From: Holdemania sp. Marseille-P2844
GTDB taxonomy: Bacteria; Bacillota_I; Bacilli_A; Erysipelotrichales; Erysipelotrichaceae
Length of the DNA: 64,000 bases
Direction of reading: 5' to 3'
Assembly: GCF_900120005.1 (NCBI RefSeq)
Contig: NZ_LT635454.1
Span: 216,759-280,758 of the forward strand
Shown: positions 62,633-64,000 of the stretch, piece by piece
Numbering within the stretch: the first letter of the stretch is position 1
Layout of the letters: every line of letters starts with the position of its first letter
The notes under the pieces: model-generated
What the model saw: only the letters and a program-made list of their open reading frames with translations
Told to the model about the DNA's origin: nothing
The model's database searches: none
Made by a program: the position numbers and the translations under genes

Positions 62633-62661
62633 TTTACTTCACTTCTTTCGGGTGTTATAAT
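62633..62661 (+). promoter_or_regulatory. Promoter of pgk-tpiA
   Basis: TTTACT (62633-62638), 17-nt spacer, TATAAT (62656-62661). Confidence 0.8.
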
Positions 62662-62689
62662 TTGAAATGTAAAAGGAGGAATTCTTAAC

Positions 62690-63886
62690 ATGGCAAAACA
62701 AACTGTTCGTGACCTTGATGTTAAAGGAAAACGCGTCCTGGTTCGCGTCGACTTTAACGTACCTATCAAAGATGGAAAAATTACCAATGATAACCGGATC
62801 GTTTCCGCTCTGCCGACGATTAACTATCTGACGGAGCATGGCGCAAAGGTTATCCTGATGTCGCATCTGGGCAAGATCGATCATAAAGATCCTGAAAAGT
62901 GCGAAGCAGGCAAGAAAAAGAACAACATGGCTCCGGTTGCCGCACGGCTGCAGGAGCTGGTTTCCGGCAAAGTGACCTTCGTTCCGGTAACCCGCGGCGA
63001 AGAACTGGAAAATGCGATCGCGGCGATGAACGAAGGCGATATCGTCCTGATGCAGAACACCCGTTATGAAAAGGGCGAATCCAAGAATGATCCGGATCTG
63101 GCTGCGTATTGGGCAGGCTTAGGCGATCTGTTCGTTTCCGATGCGTTCGGCTCGGTTCACAGAGCGCATGCTTCCACCGTCGGCATTGCGACGCATCTGC
63201 CAAGCGCCTGCGGCTTCCTGGTTCAGAAAGAAATCGAGAACCTGAGCGCGGCGATCGACAATCCGAAGCGTCCGTTAGTCGCTATCTTAGGCGGTGCGAA
63301 AGTTTCCGATAAGATCGCTGTTATTGAAAACCTGCTGAACATCGCGGACAAGGTCATTGTCGGCGGCGGCATGGCGTACACCTTCTTAAAAGCTCAGGGG
63401 AAAGAAATCGGTACATCCCTGTTAGAAGAAGACCGGATCGAAATGGCGAAGGAATTTCTGGCTAAGGGCGGCGACAAGCTGATCCTGCCGGTCGACTCTG
63501 TCGTTGCCAACGCGTTTGAAAACGCAACGGAAGTCAAGACGGTCAGCAATGACGAAATTCCAGCGGGCTTTATGGGCCTGGATATCGGACCGAAGTCTGT
63601 CGAGCTGTTCAAGAAAGAACTGCAGGGCGCCAAGACGGTTGTCTGGAACGGACCGATGGGCGTCTTCGAGAACCCGGCTTATGCCAACGGCACGATCGAA
63701 GTCTGCAAGGCAATCTCCGAGCTGCCTGACGCGATGACGGTGATCGGCGGCGGCGATTCCGCGGCAGCGGCGATCCAGCTGGGCTTCAAAGATAAGTTCA
63801 CGCACATTTCCACTGGCGGCGGCGCTTCCCTGGAATACATGGAAGGCAAGGAACTGCCGGGCATCGCAATCATTCAGGAGAAATAA
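62690..63886 (+). CDS. pgk: Phosphoglycerate kinase
   Basis: 398 residues, the usual size. [44 protein letters not shown] and the C-terminal [13 protein letters not shown] and [10 protein letters not shown]. Makes ATP from 1,3-bisphosphoglycerate. AAAGGAGGAA upstream. Confidence 0.98.
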   Translation: MAKQTVRDLDVKGKRVLVRVDFNVPIKDGKITNDNRIVSALPTINYLTEHGAKVILMSHLGKIDHKDPEKCEAGKKKNNMAPVAARLQELVSGKVTFVPVTRGEELENAIAAMNEGDIVLMQNTRYEKGESKNDPDLAAYWAGLGDLFVSDAFGSVHRAHASTVGIATHLPSACGFLVQKEIENLSAAIDNPKRPLVAILGGAKVSDKIAVIENLLNIADKVIVGGGMAYTFLKAQGKEIGTSLLEEDRIEMAKEFLAKGGDKLILPVDSVVANAFENATEVKTVSNDEIPAGFMGLDIGPKSVELFKKELQGAKTVVWNGPMGVFENPAYANGTIEVCKAISELPDAMTVIGGGDSAAAAIQLGFKDKFTHISTGGGASLEYMEGKELPGIAIIQEK

Positions 63887-63890
63887 ATCA

Positions 63891-64000
63891 ATGAGAAAAC
63901 CAATTATTGTCGGAAACTGGAAAATGAATAAGACCTGCGCGGAAGCGGTCAGCTTCATCAATGAAATTGAACCGAAGCTGCACGACGGCGCAGATTACGG
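63891..64000 (+). CDS. tpiA: Triosephosphate isomerase, N-terminal part (3' end outside window)
   Basis: First 36 codons. [15 protein letters not shown] is the standard start, with the substrate-binding Asn and Lys of GNWKMNK. Follows pgk by 4 nt; the ribosome site (CAGGAG) overlaps the pgk 3' end. Confidence 0.96.
   Translation, partial: MRKPIIVGNWKMNKTCAEAVSFINEIEPKLHDGADY

Overview
The window looks like a chromosome segment of a low- to mid-GC Firmicute, most likely a member of the Erysipelotrichia (a Holdemania-like gut anaerobe). This rests on gene content and order and on Gram-positive ribosome binding sites (AGGAGG-type) and promoters. It is an inference from reading, not a database match. 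Nearly all genes lie on the plus strand. I see no tRNA, rRNA, CRISPR array, prophage or intact insertion sequence.

Layout. 1-6.3 kb: the end of ftsX coupled to an EnvC-like M23 peptidase, a decayed stretch with a DUF4143-type ATPase relic and a 23-bp tandem repeat, then a DUF1266 + two ankyrin-repeat protein operon. 6.3-14 kb: a degenerate 2-hydroxyacid dehydrogenase (minus), an S41 C-terminal processing protease, uvrB, a flavodoxin-fold lipoprotein behind a 38-bp leader repeat, and a membrane PASTA protein without a kinase. 14-18.7 kb: a tandem duplication of an FtsX/MacB-type ABC permease + ATPase pair. 18.7-21.8 kb: Lrp/AsnC regulator + aminotransferase, and a lipoprotein. 21.9-31.6 kb: the core cluster rpsF-ssb-rpsR, DUF2232, gdpP, rplI, dnaB, M23/G5 peptidase, yycJ, htrA, rlmH. 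31.7-39 kb: ptsH (HPr), phosphoglucomutase, an internally duplicated protein, a promoter-terminator leader ahead of a small ORF, an ANTAR regulator and pyrG, then a cold-shock gene, GNAT and a nucleotidyltransferase-fold protein. 39-47.3 kb: glgB, glgP, pulA and a PHP phosphatase. 47.3-50.2 kb: a small secreted protein followed by secA. 50.2-58.4 kb: lipoprotein transglutaminase, nagA, two tandem MFS proteins, ung, folC. 58.7-64 kb: glgC-glgD-glgA, then pgk and the start of tpiA.

Most notable: the 117-residue protein at 47424-47777, directly upstream of secA, has the architecture of a SecM-type export-sensing arrest peptide. It has an N-terminal signal/membrane segment and a C-terminal Arg-Leu-Ala-Pro-Pro stretch a few codons before the stop. 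The codons just after that stretch form the left arm of an 11-bp stem whose right arm contains the whole secA Shine-Dalgarno sequence. A ribosome paused at the Pro-Pro codons would cover the left arm and free secA translation. The primary sequence is otherwise unlike the characterised SecM.

Metabolically the window holds a complete glycogen module (glgC, D, A, B, P, pulA, pgcA) in two blocks, with HPr and good catabolite-response-element (cre) candidates before pgcA and pgk. This suggests CcpA/HPr control of storage and glycolysis.
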